A stretch of 64,000 nucleotides of DNA, from positions 372,001 to 436,000 of the forward strand of contig JAKNDB010000079.1 of assembly GCA_024305405.1 (NCBI GenBank), in the 5' to 3' direction. A program made the position numbers and the translations under genes. The notes beneath the pieces are model-generated. The model ran no database searches. It was given only the letters and a program-made list of their open reading frames with translations, and was not told where the DNA came from. This document shows positions 39,171 through 51,700 of the stretch, piece by piece; position 1 is the stretch's first letter; the number at the start of each line of letters is the position of its first letter. The DNA comes from Dirofilaria immitis. Lineage: Eukaryota; Nematoda; Chromadorea; Rhabditida; Onchocercidae.

Positions 39171-42100
39171 TTTCTCAGCTAATTTTTGGAAAACAAAATT
39201 CCTAATCAATTGCTTACCTGAAATCGTACACGATAAGGTTCGAAAATAATTTATTGCCAAATATTTAACAAATCAGTGAAAAATGTTTTCGCAAATTAAA
39301 AAGGAAACAAATTCGACAAATAAAAGGAAAAAGAGAAGCAAAAACATTTGCACAAATCATGAAGACCATTTATATTTTACTAGTCGTTGTAATAATCGTT
39401 ATTATAATGAAGATCTATTCGCATCAAATCATATAAGTATGGAAATTCAAGGGAGATAATAGGACTTAACTAAATGATTCCATTTTTCAAAATACATAAT
39501 AACACAATGTAAATGTTAAGACCTTATTGAAATCCTACAAATGAAGCTTATATTTATTATAGAAGTACTGAAATAAACAGACTTACACAAAATGACTTCC
39601 CACTTGAATTTTTTATTCTACCGCAACTTAACATCTCGTCACAAAAATAAATAAAAACTTATCTTTAAACAATAAAACAAAAATTAAACAAGAAAATAAA
39701 ACAAAAATTGAAAATTTAGAAGCTTGATGAAGGCTACCCCTGCTAGCATAACACTGTAGTAGAAACCGAAATTTCACAAGGTAAAATTAACAAACAAGTT
39801 ATTTAATTTCATTATTACTATTATTAGTATTACTACTTTTATATATTCATCTTTTCTATGATAAAAATTAAACAAATTTATGATATGTTCGAAAGATTCA
39901 TAATTTTTGAAATATTTTCTTCTTCTTCTTCTTCAAAATAAGATGTTACTCAAACAATAATTTATTGAAACAAATGGAAATAAGTTCTTGCATTAGAAAA
40001 TATACGACGTTACTGTATGATGTATTAGTCCTCGTCGTCTTACATATATTTTTCGTCCTTTATTCTTCACTTAACCCATGTTTTATAATCATTTAATCGA
40101 TCAACTTTACATGTAAAAATTGCTACAGTTAAATAAACTACGAAATAATACACTAACATATTTCATGCAAGAAAGGATTTAATTACGAAATCCTTCAAGA
40201 CATATCAAAAGTAACTTAGACAATTGGGAAAGAAATCCGAAGCGCGCTTTTATGATTATTATGAACAATTTCACTAGCCCATATCAGAGAAGAAAACTTG
40301 AAGAATTTGTAATAAATAATTCCAGTTCAGATTAGTAACAAATTTAGTGCTCTTTTATATACAAAAATTAGCATAACTCTGTCTCACATCCCAGTCTTCT
40401 TAAAATTGATTAATATCGTTCTTGAGTTTAATATAATTCTTGAGTTACCACTAATGAACTATAATCAAAGTCTCGAACCATAATCAAAATCATTAAAGTT
40501 CCCAGCAAATAATCAATGATGTGATTCAAAGAATGTAAAGAAATGCTTAGAAGGATTTTCTCAGGCTTTTCTACGAACATGAAATAAAAAATCAACCAAT
40601 CAAATATAGTCATGAAATACGAATTGACAATAATTTCCATGGCAGCATCAAGAGATATAACTGGAAATAAAAATTTTCACTGCTTCATTTAGTTTCAAAC
40701 TGTTGAATTGAAATCTTTACATAAATTGTTTTTAAAACAATTATATTAAGCGTATCGCCAAATCATCAAACCATCCTATGGTTTAGACAAATGTTTAATG
40801 ATAAGTTGTTTATTGATAATCTATTCACTGATAACAGAAAACATTACAATTGGCTATATATGACTAATGAAATCCAAATATATGGTAAAACTCAGTCTAT
40901 CAAAAGTTTAAACTAAACTGCTAAAAATTTTGCAAATTATCATTCTCGAAACTTATAAAGTACAACTAACAAATACACATATATAACCCACACAGACACA
41001 CCCACGCGCATACACCTACACATTACATATATGAATGAAACAAATTTGACAAATAATCAATTGAGATGGCGAATAAAATAGTTCGAATGCTTAAGAAGAA
41101 ATGAGAGAACGTTAGACAACAATGTGTAGCGAAATGTTTTGTGCGGATGGTAACTTAGAAAGGGCATCACGGAAGTAAAAATTAAAAAATGAAATTGCCG
41201 AAGAAAATAACAATCCTCCTTCTCCCATAACGAATGCGTCACCAAATCAGTGACGGCGAAACGTGACATGACCCCCACGCTTCCTCGCATTCTTCCGAAG
41301 TGATCTTCAAAAATGAATAATCCCGGTTAGCATCATCAGAGATAGTTCGTGCTGAGAGTCTTATAAATATTGTAGCACAAATGCTACCCACTCATTCCTT
41401 TTTCCACACCCACGCTCGCCGACATGATGTCCACTCATACACATCCCATCATCTCTATTCCCACGCAAATAAGGAATTGTTGATTGTTGTTTTTGCATAC
41501 ATCTATCTATCTACCTGTCATGAATTAAATTGAATTTATTTTGTCACTTATATCTAATTCTCAGGTCAAGTGTAGGATATCTTGCAATATAAATTCAAGA
41601 AATGTTTTGCTACCTTCTGCATGTATGTGCATGCTAGTGTTATGCATGTGTTGTTTTGCAACTATTACAAATTATACAAATAACAATTATATCCTCAATT
41701 TTAACATAGTTTCCATGAAAACTTAAAATTAATGCTTAGCAAGCAAAAGTTTGAAATATTTGCAAAGCAAAAACAAATGAAATTTTGATTTATATTATAG
41801 AAAAACTTTTTATAAAGCTGTATTGCATATCTTGCATAGAATCATATATATGCGTTCAATTGCTTTGCTAATTAATCTGTCGATTTAATTACAATGATAT
41901 TCACTGATTGAAATAGTCTTGTATTATTTTGTGAAGATAAAAATAATAGTATTGCTCTAAGATAATAGCTTTTCAAAATCACTGATAATGTAACGAAAAA
42001 GATGATAATAATTATTAGAAAAAGTTACAAAAGAAAAGTAAAATCATATGTATTAATAAAATATGCTTTAAACAATTTGAAATTTGCCTCATTTTCAAGT

Positions 42101-45100
42101 TAATTCAATATGATAAATATACTTTTGTGGAGAAATAATCCGATTAAAATGAAAAAAAGAATGACTTAGATGAAAATAAAAAAACAAACTATCGATATCA
42201 GTCCTTGCAAATGAAATATAAGTGTTTGGATTTTTGATAACTATCTTTCACAAATATTTAAATGTTGATACAGAATCAGTGAAATTGATAAGAGAGAAGT
42301 AGGAAAAAATAATAGCATTATCAAAATAAAGCTCTCAAACAGCAGGAATGAAATAATTTTAGCAGAAGATTTTAACGAGATATATTTTCACTATGCCATT
42401 GATTACTTTAAATATAAATCATCCTGAAATACTTGAATTTAACAGTGCTGGTGGGAAATCAATGATCGGTAATGCTTAACTTCTTTTCTAAAATTTCGTA
42501 AAAAATTTACGTCATATATACGTGAACATGTTATACACACGTATTTATTTCATGTTAAATTTAACTTTGTTCCATTTCATTTATTACTTATTTTGTTCCA
42601 TTTCGTTTATTACTTATTACGATTATTTAAATTAAGCAAGAATTATTTCAAATTTAATAATTAAAATAGTAAAATTATATTTTTTGATTATTTACAATTT
42701 TTATCTTCCTTTCTTAGCAAAAAATATGATAGAAATAAGAAATGTGATGTGTGAGAAAAATATAGAAATGGATTTAATTCGAAATAAAAATCTGAATATT
42801 CTCATTTTGAAAAGAATAATTTATTCTAATAATTTAAATTAGCGATACAATCGATATAAATTATTTAAAAAACTTTGAAGTATTTAGCAACTAAAAATAG
42901 TATCGTATAAAATTTTCCAGCAAATAAAATATTAAAAATATTTTCTCTCAAAAAATCCCATTATTATATTATAATTATCTCGATAAATCTATGACGTGAA
43001 ATTTGAAATATAGCTAATTTTCCATAATTTTTTCAATAATCGAATTATAACTGTCAACAAAAATACCTGAAAAAAGCATTAATAAAATCTATCCTGGATA
43101 AATCTATTAGCCTTTCCGATAGATGGAATTGTGATGAAATGATGCAAATAAAATCTCACGTTGGCCAAGATAGCTAGATCGAGATTATATATCAGATCTC
43201 ATAAAGTGGAATTCTCCAGCAATAAGGCGCAACCATCAAAGCTTTGTTTAGACTTCTATTATCGATAGTTTCGAACTAAACAACTGCTTACTTCAGCTAC
43301 GTCGGTGAAGATATGTAAATTTTACAAAAGCTTATAAAAGGTTTTCCTTGTTGACTGTTTATTCAATGGAAAATTAAACGAATCTGTTATTTTATATCAT
43401 TTATGAACTTAGCTGTTAACAGTTTTATTAGGTTGTATTTGTTTCAGTACTGAGGAAATGCGTTAACTTTATAGAAACTTGATGAGATTTATAATTGCTT
43501 TATAAATGTCTATTATCCAAATTTTCCAAATTTTATACTTTTTTTTTAAAAAAAAAAAAACTCTTCCTCTTGATAGTTTGCCCATGACAAAAATCGACAC
43601 CTTGTTATTATTGGGTAAATTCCATGCAAATTTATTGGTAGTTATCATATTTCTTTCATTTAATGGTCTATCCATGACTTATAAGTTTGCGTTACTCTTG
43701 TGCTATTCCTACTGCATGACTAAGAATCAATAGAAAAATGAGCAGATTCACCAGGATTTCAGACATTATGATCATAAATGCTTCGTAAGTATGGATGACT
43801 CTTATAGTTATCGCACATAATGATTTATTTGCTCACATAGATCCCTTGTAGCTGATGGATAATTCTCATACTTCTGCAGGCTTAATGACATACTCTAATT
43901 ACCAATTGACACGTTATAACTATTAATAGATTTCTTATGGTTTTGGTTAGACTTAATTCATATTTACATTGACGTCTTGCATTATATTCATTGACGGTAC
44001 CATGCACACGTATATAACATACTTATGGACACATGTAATTGTTAGTTTTGTGACGTACATATACGTCGGCATATATTCGAGCCTACGCACATACACGTCT
44101 GCACATCATACAATACATACATACAAATATTATATCTATGCGTTAGGAATGATTCAAAATAATAATTCAAATTGTGTGAAATAAATAATGAAATAATAGA
44201 TATCATTAGTTGTTAACGATAATAATTTATTATTGATTACTAAGATGATTGACGATTTATTATTAATCCTGAATGATTGAATCATCGCATATCAATAATA
44301 AAAATATTACTGATTTTGAGTTGATAAATATCATCAGTTGTTAACGATAACGATTTGTTGATTAATTAAATGAGCAATATTATCGCGTATTGATGATAAA
44401 ATACCAAATGTTAAAAGTGAAATAAAACTAATCGAAAAAATGTCGAATTCTAATCTATAAACATTTTCTTTTTCATTTATCGCAGATGGTACTTGCTTAG
44501 ATCAATGATAATTAGCTGACAAAAATTATAAGACCTGAAATACGCTGACATTTAGCGAACATACATCAGATCAGATGATAATTTTTAAATTTTTGTAGTG
44601 AAAAATTCTTCCCTATTTTTGCGTTACAATAAGATGCAGAGAGTTTCAAATTCTTTATTTTCACTTAAGTTTCAATTGTTGCCAAAGATAAATTCTGAAG
44701 ACACCAATCTATAAGTCAGTTTAAAAAAATTCTAAAACGGAAGAATTTTCAATTACAACTTTTCCATCATATTAGGTAAGTGATGCTTAATTAAATGATA
44801 ATTTAATAAAAGCTATATTTTCATTCTATAAAAATATGCAACATCTAAAAATTAAATCTCAAAATAAACAAATCAAATTAATCATCTCTTATAATATATG
44901 AATTCACAAAAAGGAAAACAAAAATTGCATGATATATTTTCAAAATGATTCGTTATCATACATTGAAGACAACAAGTACTATGAGATTTTTTATTGATAA
45001 ATTTTCAAAATATCATTGTTAATCTGTAAGGGCGATTTAACAAAAAAGTTTAAAATTTCATTTCTAATGATTCAGAATTTTTTTCATCAAATGATAAATT

Positions 45101-46442
45101 TTTATTAAATGAAAAATTTGCCAATTACCACTAACACAATTCGTTGATTAAAGATTTCAACAATTTATGCATTACTTATTTACATATTACATTATTAATA
45201 CAATATTGATTTATTTAAATCAAATTAATACAATATCGTAAAATAAACATCAATAAAACATTGATTTATTTAAATCAAATCCATTAATTGAAATATTCAT
45301 TTAATTAAAAATTTAAAATATTTTGTGGGAAAATTATTCCGCTTCATTATGTGCGAAATTATTTTTAGGAATTAATAAAATTTTTTGAAATGTCGAAGAA
45401 TTTTAATTCATTATTATATTTTTAGATAATTGATAATCTCTTCCAAAGGATCAATCACAATTACAAACGATCAATCATTGTCGTCCAAAAGATCATTTTA
45501 TCATTTGCGATAGATCAATCATTCATGCTTAAATAAAAGAATTCATTTGAAAATGACGAAATGATTGATAGCTTCAAGAATTTTATGACCTTTTACTTTT
45601 TAAGATATAATTCCGAAAGAGCGCACTTTTCTATTACTATTAATTAAATTTAATTAAAATTTATTAAGTCTAAAAAAATTTCTTTCCTGTCAACATACAT
45701 TTGCATATGCATTTCTTTTTCTGCTTTATATAATATCCAAAAAAATAAAGGCCATAAAATATAGGTTAGAGTTCATTACTTATTTTTAAAAAGAATCTAA
45801 CTAGAATTTTAAAAAATGAATGAATTTAAAGTTTATATGAAATATATCATTGTAATATAAAAAAAGGTTTATTACAAATATACAAATTATTTCAAATTAA
45901 AATTATAAAATATATTTAAAATGACAAAGTTAATTACTCATTAAAGTAAATTCACATTGATAGAACTCGACATTCTTGCAAAATTTTCCAATTTGTCCTA
46001 TTGATCCAGAGTATAAAATATCTACAAATATCGGCTATAATTTCAATTAATTATATTTTATTTTTAATTCAAGTTTTTTGAAATTAATATGAGCTAATTG
46101 CTAATTGTGCTATAATAAATTACAAGTAATTTGATTTGTTCATATTAAAATTTTGTTTTGTTTTTTTTTTGTAAAATCAATGAAAAAAATATCATCGATA
46201 TAAGTTAAGTGATAAATGAAATTTGATATAATAAAATCTGTAATAACTGTTAGTTAGCCTTTCCTAAACTTTTCTTCCACCTATTTATTTGATTTTTTTA
46301 ATTTCTTAATCGGTACTTCTTTCAGATCTCGATTCGAAAACAAAAAACTGTACTATGTGCATGATCGAGAATGAATTCTGGAACTGTTAAAAATTATTTA
46401 ATCTATTTTCCTAACTGAAGTTTTCAAGTCAAAAAATTTTAC
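39171..46442. other. 7 kb AT-rich intergenic stretch
   Basis: No supported gene. A locally GC-richer block at about 41215-41480 may be a promoter, a non-coding exon or a conserved element. Open frames at 40428-40640 (minus), 41057-41290 (minus) and 43969-44184 (plus) lack domains. Dyad-rich AT sequence and small duplications occur at 44198-44400 and 45185-45285. Confidence 0.6.
44198..44402. repeat. Two-copy tandem duplication of about 126 bp
   Basis: ATATCATTAGTTGTTAACGATAA at about 44199 recurs with few changes at about 44326, and the following TCATCGCATATCAATAATAAAA recurs as TTATCGCGTATTGATGATAAAA. Diverged and non-coding. Confidence 0.65.
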
Positions 46443-48273
46443 CTTCCGTCTGTAAAATTATTCTTACTCTTTTGTATTTTAAACTTGCCACGTTCCAATA
46501 CAATAAATGGACTTAGAGAATGCAATTCGGTGATACAACGTTCATGTGGTAATAAGCGTAGCTTTTCATCGTCTCATAATAAACTTTTAATGCTGTAATA
46601 ATTTAATAAATTTTTCTATAAGAAAATTTCAATTTCCGATTAAATTAAAAGTAGCATTTGTTGAAATTTCGATTTCTGATTAAATTAAAAATAAGTATTT
46701 GTAGAAAAAGAAAAAGCACTTCGAAATATTTTTATAAATTCAAATTCAGATTTTTGTCAAATAAATTGCTTTTTTTTCAAAAAATTCGTTTTAGAAATGA
46801 GACATTACAACTGATTAAAAATATTGAAACTATATGATAAACAACTGATATAATTCAAAATCTTTCAATAATAATTTTCAAATAAATTTTAGAAAAAATT
46901 TGATTAATTATTGGAAATTTGCAAAAAAATTGTTTCATTTTCTAGCAGAGAAGGAAAAAAATAAAAACCGGAAACAACATCAATGAATTTAAAATACTTG
47001 GAAAAGATATTTACCAAATTTTTAAAGGACCAAGAAAAATTTATATGTTCATTCTTTGGCCAGTTTTGATAAACAGTTATTGTCACGTTAAATGATAAGG
47101 CTGCTATTTGCATAAATCATTTCATATAATAAATATGGATAATTCAAATAATAATAGTAAGATATTTCAAAGTTCATTTTTCTTTAAGCAATAATTTTTT
47201 TCTTCTCTAACTTGCTCTGCCTATTTTTCCATCTGGCTAGCCAGATGTTTCTTGGGCAATTTATTGTTATTGTTTAAAGGATCTAATATTACTGGTTTAT
47301 TTATTATGTTCCAAGCAAATTAATCAACTACTTTCTGGGCTCTAGAGCATTCCGCGATAATTTAATGGAAATCTAAATAAATATACGTACCATCAAGTCC
47401 ACGACATGTTGGTGTTTGAGGTTCAATCAATTCGATATCATTATCATACATTGATATGATACCATTCAAATTACCCTCAGCATAATAATTATCGAGCTAA
47501 AACAATAAAACATTTTTCTTGCATATATTTCAATTTATATACAAGAAAATTTTTTTATCTCGAACAAATATGATCAATAAACATTTCAGTCAATGCAATA
47601 TTACTTCGACAAAATTTTAAGCTAAAATAATAAAGCTTTTTGTTTAATATATACTTCAATTTACATGTTAGAAAATTTTTATGTTCATGGCATATATAAT
47701 CAATAAAAACACATTTCAGTCAATGTGATATTACTTAAACAAAAGCTTGAACTAGAATAATGAGACTTTTCTTAACATATATTAAAATTTATTCTAGAAA
47801 AACATATTAGAATGTTATTTTCTCTCTAGCATGTATGATTGGTATAAATATATTTCAGTCAATGTGATATTATTTAACAGAATTTCCGTAAATATAAATG
47901 AATATCTTATATTTACAGAAATTAGCAATACTTTCTGACAAGCACATCCTCAAATTTAAGGAAGGCTTTTTAGAAACTTGTTATCAAGATAAAATTTATA
48001 GATAAAAATTTGAGGCATTATTTCTCAAATGAGCAAACATTTAGTGTTAAATGCTATATATAAATTGAACGGCTAGAAATATATAAAAGAAAATGAAATG
48101 AATTGAAATTGGAAATGAAATTTGATTAAATAATACATTACCAGTTTAGAATTTTCCTGAATAGCATTATGTGATTGTTCAACGATATATTGCGTCCTGG
48201 ATAATGAATTCAACAACTGTTGTTGTTGCTTGCCAATATCAATATCAAATTTTGAAGCAACTTCTCGGTCCAT
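46443..48273 (-). CDS. Small SnoaL/DUF4440-like (NTF2-fold) protein, at least 3 exons
   Basis: Minus-strand exon 1 is 48273-48142 (MDREVASKFDIDIGKQQQQL to SHNAIQENSKL, GTAATG donor). Exon 2 is 47496-47391 (LDNYYAEGNLNGIISMYDND, then IELIEPQTPTCRGLD, GTACGT donor). Exon 3 is 46572-46443 (DDEKLRLLPHERCITELHSL and on to FTDGR, GTAAAA donor). Phases join cleanly. A possible last exon after the TACAG acceptor near 46350 would add SFLFSNRDLKEVPI and a stop. The exon-2 pattern (helix, then YAEGNLNGIISMYDNDIELI) matches the SnoaL/DUF4440 start, where a helix and a G-D/N-x-x-x-[IL]-x-x-x-Y-x-D-D pattern recur; the CaMKII association domain shares this fold. Function is unknown. The exon-3 acceptor (TTATGAG) is weak. 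No frameshift is needed. Confidence 0.5.
47493..47880. repeat. Tandem repeat, three copies of about 120-130 bp, in intron 1 of the SnoaL-like gene
   Basis: Anchors: ACATTTCAGTCAATG recurs near 47582, 47705 and 47851 (as ATATTTCAGTCAATG), and GAGCTAAAACAATAAAAC / AAGCTAAAATAATAAAGC / GAACTAGAATAATGAGAC recur near 47494, 47619 and 47748. The first copy begins at the exon-2 splice acceptor. Confidence 0.85.
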
Positions 48274-48436
48274 AGATAAGATGAAAATGATAAGCAGTTG
48301 TTTGGTTTGCTGTCGATAAACGATCAAATTTTGAAAATGGTTATCGTAAAATTATCCGAATACCCAATACATCATCCTAAATATATATTTCGCTTTTTGT
48401 TATGCTCTCCTCCTCTCTTCTCTTCCAACTCATAAT

Positions 48437-48466
48437 AATAATAACAACAACAATAACAACAACAAT

Positions 48467-48512
<46 letters not shown>

Positions 48513-48535
48513 GCAACAACAACGGCAGCAGCACC
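48437..48535. repeat. CAA trinucleotide microsatellite
   Basis: (AAC/CAA)n with a few CAG and CGG units, about 165 bases upstream of the SnoaL-like ATG on that gene's 5' side. The poly-Cys frame across it on the minus strand is a repeat by-product. Confidence 0.95.
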
Positions 48536-48544
48536 AGTTATAGT

Positions 48545-48772
48545 AAATAATAATAGTAATAGTGATAATATTTAATTTAATTATAAACATTCAACTATCA
48601 TTATCAACAAAGTGACGTTATCCATCGTATTATCGAATGATGACAATAACGATAATAATAATGATAACAATAATAGCATTAACAATAGCAGGAATAATAG
48701 TAATAGTATTAGTGATAACGTTTCAATTTTAAACTATCATTATCGATGAAATGACGTCATCAATCGTTTTAA
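48545..48772. promoter_or_regulatory. Duplicated CRE-bearing block upstream of the SnoaL-like gene
   Basis: Two related blocks, each with AATAGTAATAGT, then ACTATCATTATC, then a CRE core: TGACGTTA near 48612 and the perfect TGACGTCA at 48752-48759. They lie 340-490 bases upstream of the minus-strand start codon, in promoter position. Regulation by CREB is inference. Confidence 0.4.
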
Positions 48773-51700
48773 CACCATTTTATTATCATGCTACTGTTGA
48801 ATGGTTTATAATTACTTCAGAAAATTAAATTAATGATTTGATGATAAATATCAGGTTTGATCCTTTAATATAAGATTAATTTCTCGAAATTTCTTAACAT
48901 TAGCTAATTACTTGCTTTAATCATTTGACTTATTTATAAAAATTTGCAAATGATCCATTTAATTGATATGCATTGATCTAATTATTATTAAAATATCATT
49001 ATTATTAAAATAATTATTAAAATATCTATCATTCATAATATTATTTCAAGATCAAAAATAATAATAACCTAAAAAAATCAAATCGATAAAAATCAGGAAA
49101 AAAAGTGGAATCAAAATTTGTTTGAATTTATACGATATGATTATTTTCTTTTTGAAATATGCTGGAAATAATTTCGATGAAGAAATCAATTATCATTTTT
49201 CTATCAATAAATCTTATCTATAAAATTTACAGCTTAATTAATCATTGGTTCTAAAAGATTGCAAAATTAGCTTAATTAACATTAACATACAAAAAATATC
49301 CATAAGATCAGATAACAATCGTTTTCATCCTTCCGATAATAATCATTTATTTTTAAACTAAAATTTTGCTACAAATGAATTTTTTTTCAAAAATAAAAAT
49401 TTTGAACTATTTCTTTATAATTTTTCTATTAAAAAAATTTTTTGAATGAAATTATTAGAAGGCGAAAAATGTTTAAATTAAAAAAAAGGAAAATGAAATC
49501 GGTCAGTTTGTCTAAAAACGAAAAATGAAGCTTTTTGCAACTTTATCTTTCTTCGCTGCATAAAATATAATTTTCATTTTATAATTTTTTCTTTTTTCTC
49601 GCAAAAGGCTAAAATGAATTTTTGCAAAACAAAAAAAAATCAAGAAAACGAAATTTGCTTACGATTTTTTAATATTTGATAAGATGTTTATTTTAATAAA
49701 TGATAATTTTTTTACTACAAATAAACATTTTATATTTCTATTCATATTTTGAACAAATATTTTGATAAATTTTTGCAAATTTCTCTTTTTTCAAATTTTA
49801 TGTTAATTAATTATATGACATTGAATTGATACTTTCAAGAAATATTTTGTCGATTTTTTCATTTTTGATTTTGTATTAAATGATTACATAATTTTTAATT
49901 CATACTTTCAAAAAGTATTTAATAAATTTTTTCAATTGATTTTGCTAAGAATATTCAACAGAAATTTGTTAAATATTTTTTGAAATATGAATGAAATATC
50001 TGTAAATATTTGATTATTCGATTATTTATTATTCATATTGCCTATTTTAACATTGCAGAAAGTTTTCTTCCATTTATCAAATCAATTTTTTTTTCGGCAA
50101 AATAATTATATGTCTTTTTAATTAATATGCCAGAAAATATGCAAAAATTTTTCCTTTGCAGTAAAATCAAAATGAAAAAATAAGAATTTGCATTTGAAAA
50201 AAATATGAATAACAAATGTGTATTCGGTATGAAAAAGATTTTCCCCATCTGTTAAATTTAAATTTTTCGAATAAAATAATTAAATTAATTTCGAAAAATA
50301 AGATGAAATTAATTTTATGTTTGAAGGATTAATAAAATAATAAATTTTATTAAACGTGACTTTCTTTTTAATTAATTACGATTAATAAGTTATTGATATA
50401 AACTTAACGAAAGCAACAAAAATACGAAATGAATTATTTTAGAAATTTAATATAATAATTTTCTAAAATATATAATATTTATTTAAAACTGAAAATTTTT
50501 GAAAATCTAAACATTAAAATATTTTCGTCAAGCAACATATATATTTTTAATTATGCAGATTAATTATTAAATTAATTGAATAATTCTTTTATTCCATATA
50601 TGGTAATTCATTGAATTGCAAAATATAATTTATTGTTTCAAGTAATTGCAATAAATATGTTAGTTATTTATATTTTCAGATATCCGATTAAATATTTGTA
50701 GTCACTTATCAATAATTTATCGCTTTATATCAGCATGCAAATAACTATGCTTAATTTCTAATTTCATTATTTATCAAACTATAATTTTACGAGAATAGTT
50801 TCAACGTAATACCATCACAATTTATGATTTGGATAATAAGTTAGTAGTAGAGTGAAAATAATTTTAATAAAAATATTACGATAAGTCAAAATAATTCAAG
50901 GAAATTATTTTACTTTGAGTATATAATGTAAGATAAATGCATGTTGATTAAAAATTTTTAATATAAAATTTTTTTGATAGATTAGAATTATTTCAACTTA
51001 AATTTAAATATTTAAATAAGTAGTAATAAAAATGATAAAAATTTGCATATCGATTAAAAATTTTTAATGAACTAAAAGTATCAAGATAAGAAATAAAATT
51101 TCAAATGCAAAATTTTTCACAATATTAAAAATTTAAAAAACGAATGCATATTTGTTTATTCCAAATTTGTATAAGTCCGTTTTACTTTTAGATACATACG
51201 TAATGTACGTGATCGTGTGTAATTGTTTTTTTTCATGATTTTCTACATGAGATTTTTATAAATCTTTTGATATTTAATATAGATAGTAACCACTGATATT
51301 TATTTATAATTTTATCCAAGAATACGTAGATTTTATCCCTGTAATTTAAAAATTTGCAGGATCATTCATTGTTTCTAGATTATGCAAGAAAAAAACTATA
51401 GATTCACAAATCTACTATTTCTCGAGGAAAAATTGCATCGGTTTATCGGGTTTAAATAAATACACATAGTAAGTATCATTTCTATTATAAATAATGATAT
51501 GTAGCCATTTTAATAATCCGATAAGATCAAAACTTACAAATAGATGATATTAAACCATTGATTAGATTTGAGTAAGTTACATAAAATTGTCAATGGTAAA
51601 TTTCAAGGAAAGTTCAATTTATCTAATTTTCATTTCTTGGCGATGTTATATTTAAATTTACATATCATTTCTCTTAGTATTATTTAGCTCATGATCATAG

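Noticed and set aside
40428..40640. Hydrophobic minus-strand open frame between VAP and the SnoaL-like gene
   Set aside because: No neighbouring exons and no recognised membrane-protein family.
48372..48590. Poly-Cys protein frame
   Set aside because: Antisense reading of the CAA microsatellite.
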